Positions 1-7,471 of a stretch of 64,000 bases of DNA are shown here, one piece after another. The stretch covers positions 2,046,001 to 2,110,000 of the forward strand of contig NZ_CP044523.1 of NCBI RefSeq assembly GCF_008831545.1, in the 5' to 3' direction. The notes below the pieces were generated by a model. It worked only from the letters and a program-made list of their open reading frames with translations, ran no database searches and was not told the DNA's origin. Position 1 is the first letter of the stretch; each line of letters starts with the position of its first letter. A program made the translations under genes and the position numbers. This DNA comes from Halorussus halophilus. GTDB taxonomy: Archaea; Halobacteriota; Halobacteria; Halobacteriales; Haladaptataceae.

Positions 1-137
1 TCGACGACGGCACCTTCGTCCGAGTACCGCTCACAGAGTACGGCGGATTGTTCGTGGCGCTCGACAGGGATGCCGAGGTTTCACTGCCGGAGTTCGCCGA
101 GCGACTGCGCTCGGTCCAAAGCATCGAGTTCCTCTGA
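1..137 (+). CDS. C-terminal end of an unidentified protein (truncated by window edge)
   Basis: Reading from base 3 there is an open frame of 44 codons ending in TGA at 135-137. The peptide is acidic and ends in SIEFL, with typical haloarchaeal codon use (G or C in third positions). It stops one base before the stop codon of the convergent SRPBCC gene on the minus strand. Too little is present to name a family, and the start lies outside the window. Confidence 0.6.
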   Translation, partial: DDGTFVRVPLTEYGGLFVALDRDAEVSLPEFAERLRSVQSIEFL

Positions 138-138
138 G

Positions 139-669
139 TCAGACCGAGTCCGGCGCGTCGTGTATCGTCAACTCGACCGGACGGCGTTCGCCTTCGAGGT
201 CTTCGACGATGCGCTCGACCACGCGCTCTGCTTCCTCTAAGACGAGCGGTTCGACTTTGTCTACCACCCAACCCAGCGAGACGAGTCGCGGGAGGTTGAG
301 CATGTCAGAACTCGCCGAGTCGGCGTCGAACTTGATGACGAGTCGGACCCGCGATGCGGTCTCCTCGTCGTCCGGCGCTTCCTCGGGGGCGGCTTCGACC
401 AGCCAACTGCCGTGGGCGCGGACGTCCTTAATTATCTTCCAGTCGATGCGGGTCGGCCGGTCGAGTTCCGTCACCTCCGAACGGACGGTGTAGTTGAGCT
501 TCCACCACTTGAGGTGGATGTCGTACTCCGTGCCGACGCCGCCCTCGCCGTGGCGGTCTACGCCGGTCAGATGCTTCGAGTAGTTCGCGTAGCCCTGAAA
601 GTCGATGAGGAACTCGTAGGCCTCCTCGGGCGGCACGTAGACGACGGTGCTGACTTCGACGTTGTCCAC
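139..669 (-). CDS. SRPBCC (START/polyketide-cyclase-like) family protein
   Basis: 176 residues from a GTG start at 669. The N-terminal stretch (VSTVVYVPPEEAYEFLIDF, about residues 6-24) followed by alternating beta strands and a long C-terminal amphipathic helix (VVDKVEPLVLEEAERVVERI) is the helix-grip layout of SRPBCC proteins, a fold that binds hydrophobic ligands such as lipids or quinones. Length is normal for a single-domain member of the COQ10/cyclase type. No catalytic residue can be assigned, so the ligand is unknown. It ends tail to tail with the truncated gene at the window start. Confidence 0.75.
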   Translation of the reverse strand: MDNVEVSTVVYVPPEEAYEFLIDFQGYANYSKHLTGVDRHGEGGVGTEYDIHLKWWKLNYTVRSEVTELDRPTRIDWKIIKDVRAHGSWLVEAAPEEAPDDEETASRVRLVIKFDADSASSDMLNLPRLVSLGWVVDKVEPLVLEEAERVVERIVEDLEGERRPVELTIHDAPDSV

Positions 670-797
670 GCCGGTGGTTTCGGGTGAGTACTGCCTAAAA
701 CTTCCGGCGAGTGAAAGGTGCGGAACGAAGTCGTGGAGACGGACCTGACGCGGCCCAAACCGGGTGGTTTGTATCGACGGGGTCGAAACCTTCGACC

Positions 798-1559
798 ATG
801 ACGACCGACTACGACGTCATCGTCGTCGGCGGCGGAGTTGCCGGACTCTCCGCGGGCGTCTTCACCGCCCGCGCGGAACTGGACACGCTCGTGCTGAACC
901 ACGGGGTCTCGATTCTCCAGCGAAACGCGCACCTGGAGAACTACCTCGGGTTCCCGCTCGGCATCGACTCGCGGTTGTTCGGCCTGGTGGCCGAAGAGCA
1001 AGCCGAGGAAGCGGGATGCGAAATCCGCGAGCAGAAAGTTACGCACGTGACTCCCCGTGACGCCGAGGAAGGTGCAAACGCAGGATTCGACGTGGAGACC
1101 GATAGTCCGAACGACGACGGCGTGCTCACAGCACGCCGCGTCGTCGCGGCCTCGTGGAAGGACAGCGACTACCTCGGGGACCTCGACGTAGAGCGAATCG
1201 AAGACGGAAGCAAGCAGTACGTCTCGGTAGACGACGCCGGTCGAACTGGCGTCGAAGGCCTGTACGCCGCTGGCCGACTCGCAGAGCAGTACCACCAAGC
1301 AATCGTCGCGGCAGGTCACGGCGCGCAGGTCGGCCTGACGCTCGTCCACGACGCCGACCCCGAGTTCTATCACGACTGGGTCGTTCCGGAGGGCTACTTC
1401 ACCGGACGGGACCGCGACGTGCCGAAGGGCTGTGAGGAGATTTCCGAGACCGAGCGCAAGCGCCGCGCCGAGGAGTCCCACGCGCGACTCGCGGAGTACC
1501 TCGACACGTGGGACGATCAGACGCCAGTGCCGCATCCGAGTTTCCGCGAGGACTTCTGA
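798..1559 (+). CDS. Short FAD-dependent oxidoreductase, thioredoxin-reductase-like but lacking the NADPH domain
   Basis: 253 residues from the ATG at 798, which directly precedes the dinucleotide-binding strand (YDVIVVGGGVAGLSAG, residues 5-20). The second FAD-contacting motif (GVEGLYAAGRLAEQYHQAI) is at about residues 150-170. Thioredoxin-reductase-type enzymes are normally 300-330 residues, with an NADPH-binding domain inserted between the two FAD segments. Here the chain passes straight from the first FAD half (VVAASWKDSDYLGD) to the second, with no second GxGxxA motif. No CxxC redox pair is present either. A substrate cannot be assigned. The ABC exporter starts 75 bp downstream in the same direction, so co-transcription is possible. 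Confidence 0.82.
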   Translation: MTTDYDVIVVGGGVAGLSAGVFTARAELDTLVLNHGVSILQRNAHLENYLGFPLGIDSRLFGLVAEEQAEEAGCEIREQKVTHVTPRDAEEGANAGFDVETDSPNDDGVLTARRVVAASWKDSDYLGDLDVERIEDGSKQYVSVDDAGRTGVEGLYAAGRLAEQYHQAIVAAGHGAQVGLTLVHDADPEFYHDWVVPEGYFTGRDRDVPKGCEEISETERKRRAEESHARLAEYLDTWDDQTPVPHPSFREDF

Positions 1560-1634
1560 GCTTTCGGGACGACTTCTGAACGGCCTGCCGGAACACGACT
1601 CCTTTTCAGTGCCGCGGGACAACTCCGCAATCCG

Positions 1635-3563
1635 ATGAGTGGCGCGCCCGACGACGAGACGCTCGAAGCTTTGCGAGACGACATCGACCACCCGATGTAT
1701 CGGCTGTTCGCCGACTACGGCGACGGCCAGCGGCGCTGGTTCGCCCTCGGTGTGTTCACGAGCACGCTCGCGCGGACGCTCGCACTCGTGCCGCCAGTCG
1801 TCTTGGGCGTCGCCATCGACTCCGTGTTTCGCGACGACGCGCCGTTCGAACTGCCGCTCGTCCCCGCCTCGTGGATTCCGAGTTCGGAGATGGGGCAGTT
1901 CCGAATCGCGGCGATTCTCATGGCGGTCGCACTCGTTCTCGGGGCGGTCTGTAACTTCGTGCGCCAGACCAGCCTGAATCTGTTCTCACACAGAGTAAAG
2001 CACGAAGTTCGAACCGCCTCGTATCGCAAGCTACAGCGCCTCGACATGGCCTTCTTCGACGACAAGCGTACGGGCGAGTTGATGTCGATTCTGAACAACG
2101 ACGCGAATCGTCTCGAACTGTTCTTGGACGACATGATGTCGAGCGCCATCCAGTTGGGCGTCCTCCTGCTCGGCATCGGCGGCGTGTTGCTGTGGCTCAA
2201 CTGGCAACTCGCGCTCATCACGCTCGCCGCGATTCCGGTCGCGGGCGTGTTCACCTACTGGTTCATGCGAACCGTCGAAGAAGCCTACTCGGACGTGCGG
2301 TCGTCCGTCGGCGACCTGAACTCCCGACTGGAGAACAACCTCGCTGGCATGCAGGTCATCAAGACCGCGAACACGGAAGACTACGAGGACGAACGTATCA
2401 CCGACGCCTCCTACGAGTACTTCAAGCGCGACTGGAAGTCGCTCCGTCTGAACTTCGTCTATCGACCGGGCATGCAGTTGCTCACCTCTATCGCGTTCGT
2501 CGCCACGTTCGTCGCCGGTGGCCTGTGGATTCTGGGTGAACCGCCACTGGCGTTCTCGGGAGAATTTTCCGTCGGCGCGCTCGTGACGTTCCTCTTGCTC
2601 GTCCAGCGCATGGTCGAACCGCTGACCCAGATGAGCCAAATCGTGGACCGCTACGAAGACGCCAAGGCCTCTGCGACCCGGATTCTGGCGTTGATGGCGG
2701 TTCCGGCGACGGTCACCGACGCCCCGGACGCCATCGAACTGGACGACGTAGAAGGCCGCGTCGAATACGACCACGTGGACTTTGCGTACGGCGGCGGAGA
2801 CGACCCCGAACACTGGGAGTACGCTGACCTCGTCCTCGAAGACATCGACTTCACCGCGGAACCGGGCGAGACCGTGGGACTCGTCGGACCGACCGGCGCA
2901 GGCAAGACCACGCTCCTGAAACTGCTCGTGCGACTCTACGACGCGACCGACGGCGAGATTCGACTCGACGGCCACGACGTGCGCGACGTGACCCTCTCCA
3001 GTCTGCGCGACTCGGTGGGCTACGTCAGCCAAGACACCTTCCTCTTCGACGGCACCGTCGCGGAGAACATCGCGTACGGCACGTTCGACGCCTCGCAGGA
3101 AGAAATCGAGCAAGCGGCCAAAGCCGCCGAGGCCCACGAGTTCGTGACGAATCTAGCGGAGGGCTACGACACGGAAGTCGGCGAGCGCGGCGTCAAACTC
3201 TCGGGCGGTCAGAAACAGCGCGTCTCCATCGCCCGGACGATTCTGGGCGACCCCGCAGTGCTGGTGTTCGACGAAGCGACCAGCGCGGTCGATACCGAGA
3301 CCGAACTGCTCATCCAGCGCAGTCTCGACCGACTCACCGAGGACCGGACGACGTTCGTCATCGCACACCGTCTCTCGACGATTCGGGACGCAGACACCAT
3401 CCTCGTGGTCGAAGACGGCCGTATCGTCGAGAGCGGCACGCACGAATCCCTGCTGGACGACAACGGACTCTACGCGAACCTCTGGCGCGTGCAGGCGGGC
3501 GAAATCGAAGAGTTGCCGGAGGAGTTCGTCGCGGACGCGCGCCAGAGGGTGGCGAACGAATGA
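1635..3563 (+). CDS. ABC exporter half-transporter (fused transmembrane and ATPase domains)
   Basis: 642 residues. The N-terminal 330 or so form the six-helix type I exporter domain, including the coupling-region sequence RLDMAFFDDKRTGELMSIL. The C-terminal ATPase domain has Walker A (GPTGAGKTT), Q-loop (YVSQDTFLF), signature LSGGQKQR, Walker B (VLVFDEATSAVD) and the switch histidine (VIAHRLST). The arrangement is that of MsbA/LmrA-type multidrug or lipid exporters, which work as dimers in the membrane. A single gene with no second half-transporter beside it suggests a homodimer. The substrate cannot be read from sequence. It lies 75 bp after the flavoprotein gene. Confidence 0.92.
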   Translation: MSGAPDDETLEALRDDIDHPMYRLFADYGDGQRRWFALGVFTSTLARTLALVPPVVLGVAIDSVFRDDAPFELPLVPASWIPSSEMGQFRIAAILMAVALVLGAVCNFVRQTSLNLFSHRVKHEVRTASYRKLQRLDMAFFDDKRTGELMSILNNDANRLELFLDDMMSSAIQLGVLLLGIGGVLLWLNWQLALITLAAIPVAGVFTYWFMRTVEEAYSDVRSSVGDLNSRLENNLAGMQVIKTANTEDYEDERITDASYEYFKRDWKSLRLNFVYRPGMQLLTSIAFVATFVAGGLWILGEPPLAFSGEFSVGALVTFLLLVQRMVEPLTQMSQIVDRYEDAKASATRILALMAVPATVTDAPDAIELDDVEGRVEYDHVDFAYGGGDDPEHWEYADLVLEDIDFTAEPGETVGLVGPTGAGKTTLLKLLVRLYDATDGEIRLDGHDVRDVTLSSLRDSVGYVSQDTFLFDGTVAENIAYGTFDASQEEIEQAAKAAEAHEFVTNLAEGYDTEVGERGVKLSGGQKQRVSIARTILGDPAVLVFDEATSAVDTETELLIQRSLDRLTEDRTTFVIAHRLSTIRDADTILVVEDGRIVESGTHESLLDDNGLYANLWRVQAGEIEELPEEFVADARQRVANE

Positions 3564-3588
3564 GACCTGAATTTGAGCGGTTCTCCGT

Positions 3589-4107
3589 CTAGACGGGGTT
3601 GAGGAAGTACGTGGTGCAGTATGAGTTGTCGCCCTGCGTGAACCCTCCGAGCGGGACGGCACCGTCCGGCATCGAGAGGCAGCAGTCGTTCCAGTAGACG
3701 TCTGTCTTCCGGTCGACCTCGTACTCGACGCTAGAGTTGCTTTGGTCGGCGGCGTACCAGAACGCGACACTGTACTCGTCGCCATTATTGACGAAGTTGG
3801 GGCAAAAACCACCGTCCGGGAATGTGACTCTCTCGCCGAGGTCTTTGGCGTTCGCCCCGACGAACTTGTAGCACTGGTAAGTGGATGAGTCATCGGTGTG
3901 GGCAGACGTCGGCTCCGACCCCATCGCCATCGCCGCTCCGCCAGCGCCGACTGTGGCTGCGGCACCCGCCGCTGTCTTCAGCACTTCACGCCGAGACCCG
4001 CTCGGGCCTTCCTCTTCGACCCATTCGAGTTCCTCGACTTCGTCCTCAACCTCGCTGTCTGTCGTCTTCGATTCATCTTTCTCCGAGAATAGGTTCATTC
4101 CGAACAT
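3589..4107 (-). CDS. Tat-signal secreted protein of unknown function with five cysteines
   Basis: 172 residues. A long acidic N-region (residues 1-35) precedes a twin-arginine motif (SRREVLKTA) and a hydrophobic Ala/Gly stretch ending near MAMGSEPTSAHT, so Tat export of a folded protein is likely. The mature part, about 110 residues, carries Cys in YQCYK, GFCPN, NDCC and SYCTTY, and is rich in Tyr, Asn and Asp with no recognisable enzyme motif. Met1 or Met4 could be the start. The Tat n-region is unusually long. It faces the ABC exporter tail to tail. I do not recognise the family. Confidence 0.7.
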   Translation of the reverse strand: MFGMNLFSEKDESKTTDSEVEDEVEELEWVEEEGPSGSRREVLKTAAGAAATVGAGGAAMAMGSEPTSAHTDDSSTYQCYKFVGANAKDLGERVTFPDGGFCPNFVNNGDEYSVAFWYAADQSNSSVEYEVDRKTDVYWNDCCLSMPDGAVPLGGFTQGDNSYCTTYFLNPV

Positions 4108-4491
4108 GCTCTTTGTCTCCAGACCGGAGCAACGGGCGGCGATGGCACCGTTCGAACATCCTACCGAGAATTGTGGCCAGGATTATTCTCACACACATTC
4201 TCGGTTAAATGTTCAGACTTGGCTCCGGTGATTCAAGGGTGTAATCAGAAGACGATAATTGTTTCGGTCAATACAATATTTAATTTTACCAATTAATCTG
4301 TTTCAGGAGTCGGACGTTCGTTCTGGGAGTTTTCGAGGCGGACTCGCGGGGTACTCCGACTAGTGACGAGCGGGCAAGCACCTTCGAGATGATTCGGCCA
4401 TCCACTGGAGTCTGTCTGTCAACTCTCACAAATACGACTCTCCGACTTCGACCCGTACCCTTTTAAACCAGTACGCCTCCAAAATTCGACA
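4108..4491. other. Intergenic spacer between two divergent genes
   Basis: 384 bp between the Tat-signal gene (minus) and coaBC (plus). Its middle part, around 4200-4300, is clearly AT-richer than the flanks (for example AATACAATATTTAATTTTACC). The only assignable element is the coaBC TATA box near its right end. No RNA gene or repeat was recognised. Confidence 0.5.
4461..4467 (+). promoter_or_regulatory. TATA box of coaBC
   Basis: TTTTAAA lies about 27 bases before the ATG at 4492. This distance would put the transcription start at or next to the start codon, i.e. a leaderless transcript, and there is no Shine-Dalgarno sequence. Confidence 0.6.
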
Positions 4492-5649
4492 ATGCTCTCG
4501 GGCGTCAACGTCGCGCTGGGCGTAACTGGCAGTATCGCGGCCGTGAAAGTAGTCGAGTTGGCCCACGAACTGCGCCGCCGGGGCGCGTCGGTCCGGGCCG
4601 TGATGAGCGACAGCGCCAGCGGCATCGTCCACCCGTGGGCCGTCGAGTTCGCCACGGACAACCCCGTCGTCACCGAGATTACGGGCGAGGTCGAACACGT
4701 CGAACTCTGTGGCCGCGACGGCTGGGCCGACGTGTTCCTCGTCGCACCCGCCACCGCGAACACCGTCGGCAAGATGGCCGCGGCCATCGACGACACGCCT
4801 GTCACGACGACTGCGACGACTGCACTCGGCGCGGGAGTCCCCGTCGTCGTCGCGCCCGCGATGCACGAACCGATGTACGACCACCCCGGCGTGCTGGACG
4901 CCATCGACCGAGTCGAATCGTGGGGCGTCGAGTTCGCAGACCCCAGAGTCGAGGAGGGAAAAGCCAAAATCGCCACCGAGGACGCCATCGCGCTCGACGT
5001 GGCGCGCGCGGTCTTGCCGGACAAATTCGAGGGCCGAAACGTCGTCGTTACCAGCGGCGCGACCAGCGAGCCAATCGACCCCGTACGTCTGCTGACCAAC
5101 CGTGCATCGGGGAAAACTGGCCGTGCTGTCGCGCGTACCTGCTACGCACTCGGCGCGGACGTGACGCTCGTCCATGATGGCGAGGACGTGCCCTACGCCG
5201 AAGTCGCGCAGGTCGAAACTGCCGAGGAGATGTTGGAAGAGGTTTCGGCGCGCGTGGCCGCTGGCGCGGCGGACGCGCTCGTCTCCGCGGCCGCGATTTC
5301 TGATTACACTGTGGAACCGAGCGACTCGAAGATTCGTTCTGGGGAAGCACTCACTCTCGAACTCGAACCGACGCCGAAACTCATCGACACGATTCGGGCC
5401 GACTCGGACATCCCCATCGTCGGGTTCAAAGCCGAGACGAGCGGCGACGACAGAGCGATGGTCGAGCAGGCGCGCGAGACGCTTTCGCGCGCAAAACTGT
5501 CGTTCGTCGTCGCCAACGACGCGAGCGTCATGGGCGACGATTCGACTCGGACGTTGTTCGTGCGCGAAAATAGCGTGCGTAAGTACGAAGGCACGAAAGC
5601 CGAGTTAGGTGAGAAAGTCGCCGACGAGTTGGCGCGCGAGTTCGAATAA
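4492..5649 (+). CDS. coaBC: Bifunctional phosphopantothenoylcysteine decarboxylase / phosphopantothenate-cysteine ligase
   Basis: 385 residues, the normal size for CoaBC. The N-terminal flavoprotein half (CoaC) shows GVTGSIAAVKVVELAHEL at residues 7-24, the PATANTVGKMA segment and VVAPAMHEPMY. The C-terminal half (CoaB) shows VVTSGATSEPIDPVR and LLTNRASGKTG, the nucleotide and substrate-binding signature. CoaB joins 4'-phosphopantothenate to cysteine and CoaC decarboxylates the product to 4'-phosphopantetheine, two successive cytosolic steps of coenzyme A synthesis. It has its own TATA box and probably a leaderless mRNA. The next gene downstream is convergent. Confidence 0.95.
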   Translation: MLSGVNVALGVTGSIAAVKVVELAHELRRRGASVRAVMSDSASGIVHPWAVEFATDNPVVTEITGEVEHVELCGRDGWADVFLVAPATANTVGKMAAAIDDTPVTTTATTALGAGVPVVVAPAMHEPMYDHPGVLDAIDRVESWGVEFADPRVEEGKAKIATEDAIALDVARAVLPDKFEGRNVVVTSGATSEPIDPVRLLTNRASGKTGRAVARTCYALGADVTLVHDGEDVPYAEVAQVETAEEMLEEVSARVAAGAADALVSAAAISDYTVEPSDSKIRSGEALTLELEPTPKLIDTIRADSDIPIVGFKAETSGDDRAMVEQARETLSRAKLSFVVANDASVMGDDSTRTLFVRENSVRKYEGTKAELGEKVADELAREFE

Positions 5650-5677
5650 TTCGGTGTGTTTGCTCTCGGTCGAGTTT

Positions 5678-6139
5678 CTACCACGTGTACCGTCCGGTTT
5701 CGGTTCCGCACTCCTCACAGTGGTATCTCACTTCGTTGTCGCTCTCCGAGACGACGACTGGCGTTCGACTCTCACAGGTCGGGCACTCCCGACGGAGGTC
5801 GGTCGCCCCCGTTTCTTTGGGCGCTCCCAGTGCAAGCACTCGTAATCTTTCGGACTCTCTGTTCCGGCCTCGTTGCCACTCGCCGGGTGCAAATCGAATC
5901 GCTTCTCCCGTCTCGACACGGATATCACCGTCCTCTGTATCGAACGTCGCGGTCCCGTCGAGAACGACGAAGACCTCTTCTTGCTCGTGGTGGCGGTGAT
6001 AGCAGTCGCCGATACTCTCACCAGCGCTGCGTTCGAAGTAGTTGATTGCGACGCCTTCCGTTCCGAGTTCCGCGGAGAGTGCGTTGAAGTAGCGAGCTTG
6101 CGTTTCGGCAGTCGAATCCGAAACGGTGGTTTTTCTCAT
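5678..6139 (-). CDS. Cupin-domain protein with C-terminal zinc ribbon
   Basis: 153 residues. Residues about 30-105 form a single cupin barrel: motif 1 reads YHRHHEQEEVFVVLDG, supplying the His and Glu metal ligands, and motif 2 is near GEAIRFAPGEWQ. The C-terminal 45 residues hold two CxxC pairs (CPTC and CEEC, 17 residues apart), a probable zinc ribbon. Cupins of this size bind a metal and may be isomerases, sugar- or amino-acid-binding proteins. The ligand is not evident. The zinc-ribbon appendage suggests protein or nucleic-acid contact. It is convergent with coaBC and lies just downstream of the mnh operon in the same orientation. Confidence 0.8.
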   Translation of the reverse strand: MRKTTVSDSTAETQARYFNALSAELGTEGVAINYFERSAGESIGDCYHRHHEQEEVFVVLDGTATFDTEDGDIRVETGEAIRFAPGEWQRGRNRESERLRVLALGAPKETGATDLRRECPTCESRTPVVVSESDNEVRYHCEECGTETGRYTW

Positions 6140-6208
6140 CGAGTCGGTCAGACGCGTCGCACGTCGATAAATCAGACCGAGGTCAAGAGAAAGTCCGCAG
6201 AACGGTCG

Positions 6209-6553
6209 TCAGTTGCTACCCGGTTCGTCTTTCTCCTCGGGCCACGACGTGTCGTCGCCGAAGAACGGCACGCCCATCTTCTGGGCCGACCGGGAGATGA
6301 GGTGTGCGCCGGTCGGCGCGGTGATGAACAGGAAGGCGACCCCGACGATGGAGGTCAGGCCTGCGCCCTGCGGGCCGTAGTAGACGAACCCGGCGACGAA
6401 CATCGACGCCGCGCCGATGGTGGTCGCCTTGCTGGTGGCGTGCATTCGGTTGTACACGTCGGGCAACCTGAGCAGGCCGATGGTGCCGACCAGCAGGAAG
6501 AAACTCCCGACGACGACGAGCGCTACGACGACGGCTTGCTGAATCACGTTCAT
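6209..6553 (-). CDS. mnhG: Mrp-type cation:proton antiporter subunit G
   Basis: 114 residues with about three transmembrane helices (VVALVVVGSFFLLVGTIGLLR; IGAASMFVAGFVYYG; IVGVAFLFITAPTGAHLI). The sequence LLRLPDVYNRMHATSKATT is the hallmark of MnhG/PhaG. It is the last gene of the mnhABCDEFG operon and overlaps mnhF by 4 bp (ATGA), indicating translational coupling. In the Mrp complex G is a small integral subunit needed for assembly and activity. An ATG start at 6553 is used. Confidence 0.93.
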   Translation of the reverse strand: MNVIQQAVVVALVVVGSFFLLVGTIGLLRLPDVYNRMHATSKATTIGAASMFVAGFVYYGPQGAGLTSIVGVAFLFITAPTGAHLISRSAQKMGVPFFGDDTSWPEEKDEPGSN

Positions 6554-6840
6554 TCGATGATGTCACCCTCGATTACGTACTGACTGACCGCGATGGTGCT
6601 GATGAACCCGATGATGGCGAGGACGAGGCTCACCGTGACGAACAGGCCCTCGCCGGTCACGAGTGCGAACAACACCGCGATGGCGACGACGTTCGTCCCG
6701 ATGGTGTCGAGCGCGACCACGCGGTCCGGGACCGTCGGTCCCTCGATGACTCGATAGCTCGCCAGCAGCGTGAGCGCGCTGGCGATTACGAGGCCTGCGT
6801 TGACGATGAGAGCGAAGACGCCCGTGAGTTCACTCGCCAT
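6550..6840 (-). CDS. mnhF: Mrp-type cation:proton antiporter subunit F
   Basis: 96 residues from the ATG at 6840 (MASELTGVFALIV), giving three helices, typical of MnhF/PhaF. The motif RVIEGPTVPDRVVALDTIGTN, shared with the family, lies in the first loop and second helix. A further in-frame ATG at 6873 lies well inside mnhE, so the start at 6840, which overlaps mnhE by 11 bp, is preferred. It forms part of the seven-subunit membrane complex exchanging cytoplasmic Na+ for external H+. Confidence 0.92.
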   Translation of the reverse strand: MASELTGVFALIVNAGLVIASALTLLASYRVIEGPTVPDRVVALDTIGTNVVAIAVLFALVTGEGLFVTVSLVLAIIGFISTIAVSQYVIEGDIIE

Positions 6841-7471
6841 CGGTGTCACCTCCCTCGGTGTTTGCGTCTCCATTCGTCGGGTCTCCGTCGGGCGCGTCTC
6901 CGCTCCCGTCGGCGCGCTTCTCCCCGGCGGTGACCGGAACCTCCGGCACCGGGTCGCCGGGTTTCATCTCCTCGTCGAAGATGACCAGCGCGTAGTCCTC
7001 CCACGTTCGGATGGGGTCCAGAACCGCTTCGCGGTTCTTTCCCGTGATGCCGTGGACGTACAGCGTGTTCGTCTCGTCGTCGTAATCCATAGTCAGGGTG
7101 CCGGGTGTCAGCGTGATGCTGTTTGCGATGGTCGTAATCGCGAGGTCCGATTGGACGCGGAGCGGGACGACGACCACATCAGGTTCGATGGGCATGCTCG
7201 GCGAGAGCACGCGATAGGCCACGTCAACGTTCGCGGTCAGCAGTTCCCGGAGGAACACCGCGACGTACAGCGCGGCGTAGGGGAGCGCGCGAACGTCACG
7301 CGTGAGATTCAGTTCGTCGCCGTAGAACCGACGGAAGGCGAACGCGACGCCGAGACCGAACGCGAGACCGATGAGGAACTCACCGACGACAGTCTCGGGC
7401 GTCGCGCCGCGAACGAACAGCCAGAGGAACGCCAGCATGACGCCGACCACGGGCCACTCTCGGACCTTCAT
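6830..7471 (-). CDS. mnhE: Mrp-type cation:proton antiporter subunit E, with acidic C-terminal extension
   Basis: 213 residues; most MnhE proteins have about 160. The N-terminal core has two to three helices and the conserved cytoplasmic segment (VLSPSMPIEPDVVVVPLRV, then LTPGTLTMDYDDETNTLYVHGI), matching the family. The extra 45 residues at the C-terminus are hydrophilic and rich in Asp, Gly and Thr (GDPTNGDANTEGGDTDGE), likely a disordered cytoplasmic tail adapted to high salt. It overlaps mnhD upstream by 4 bp and mnhF downstream by 11 bp. Confidence 0.92.
   Translation of the reverse strand: MKVREWPVVGVMLAFLWLFVRGATPETVVGEFLIGLAFGLGVAFAFRRFYGDELNLTRDVRALPYAALYVAVFLRELLTANVDVAYRVLSPSMPIEPDVVVVPLRVQSDLAITTIANSITLTPGTLTMDYDDETNTLYVHGITGKNREAVLDPIRTWEDYALVIFDEEMKPGDPVPEVPVTAGEKRADGSGDAPDGDPTNGDANTEGGDTDGE

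Noticed and set aside
567-1691. Long open frame on the minus strand opposite the flavoprotein gene (374 codons)
   Set aside because: It is the complement of a well-supported flavoprotein gene. In GC-rich haloarchaeal DNA strong third-codon GC bias keeps antisense frames open. The predicted protein is low-complexity and has no motif.
2031-3137. Long antisense frame inside the ABC exporter gene
   Set aside because: Same codon-bias artefact; the plus-strand protein has every ABC motif.
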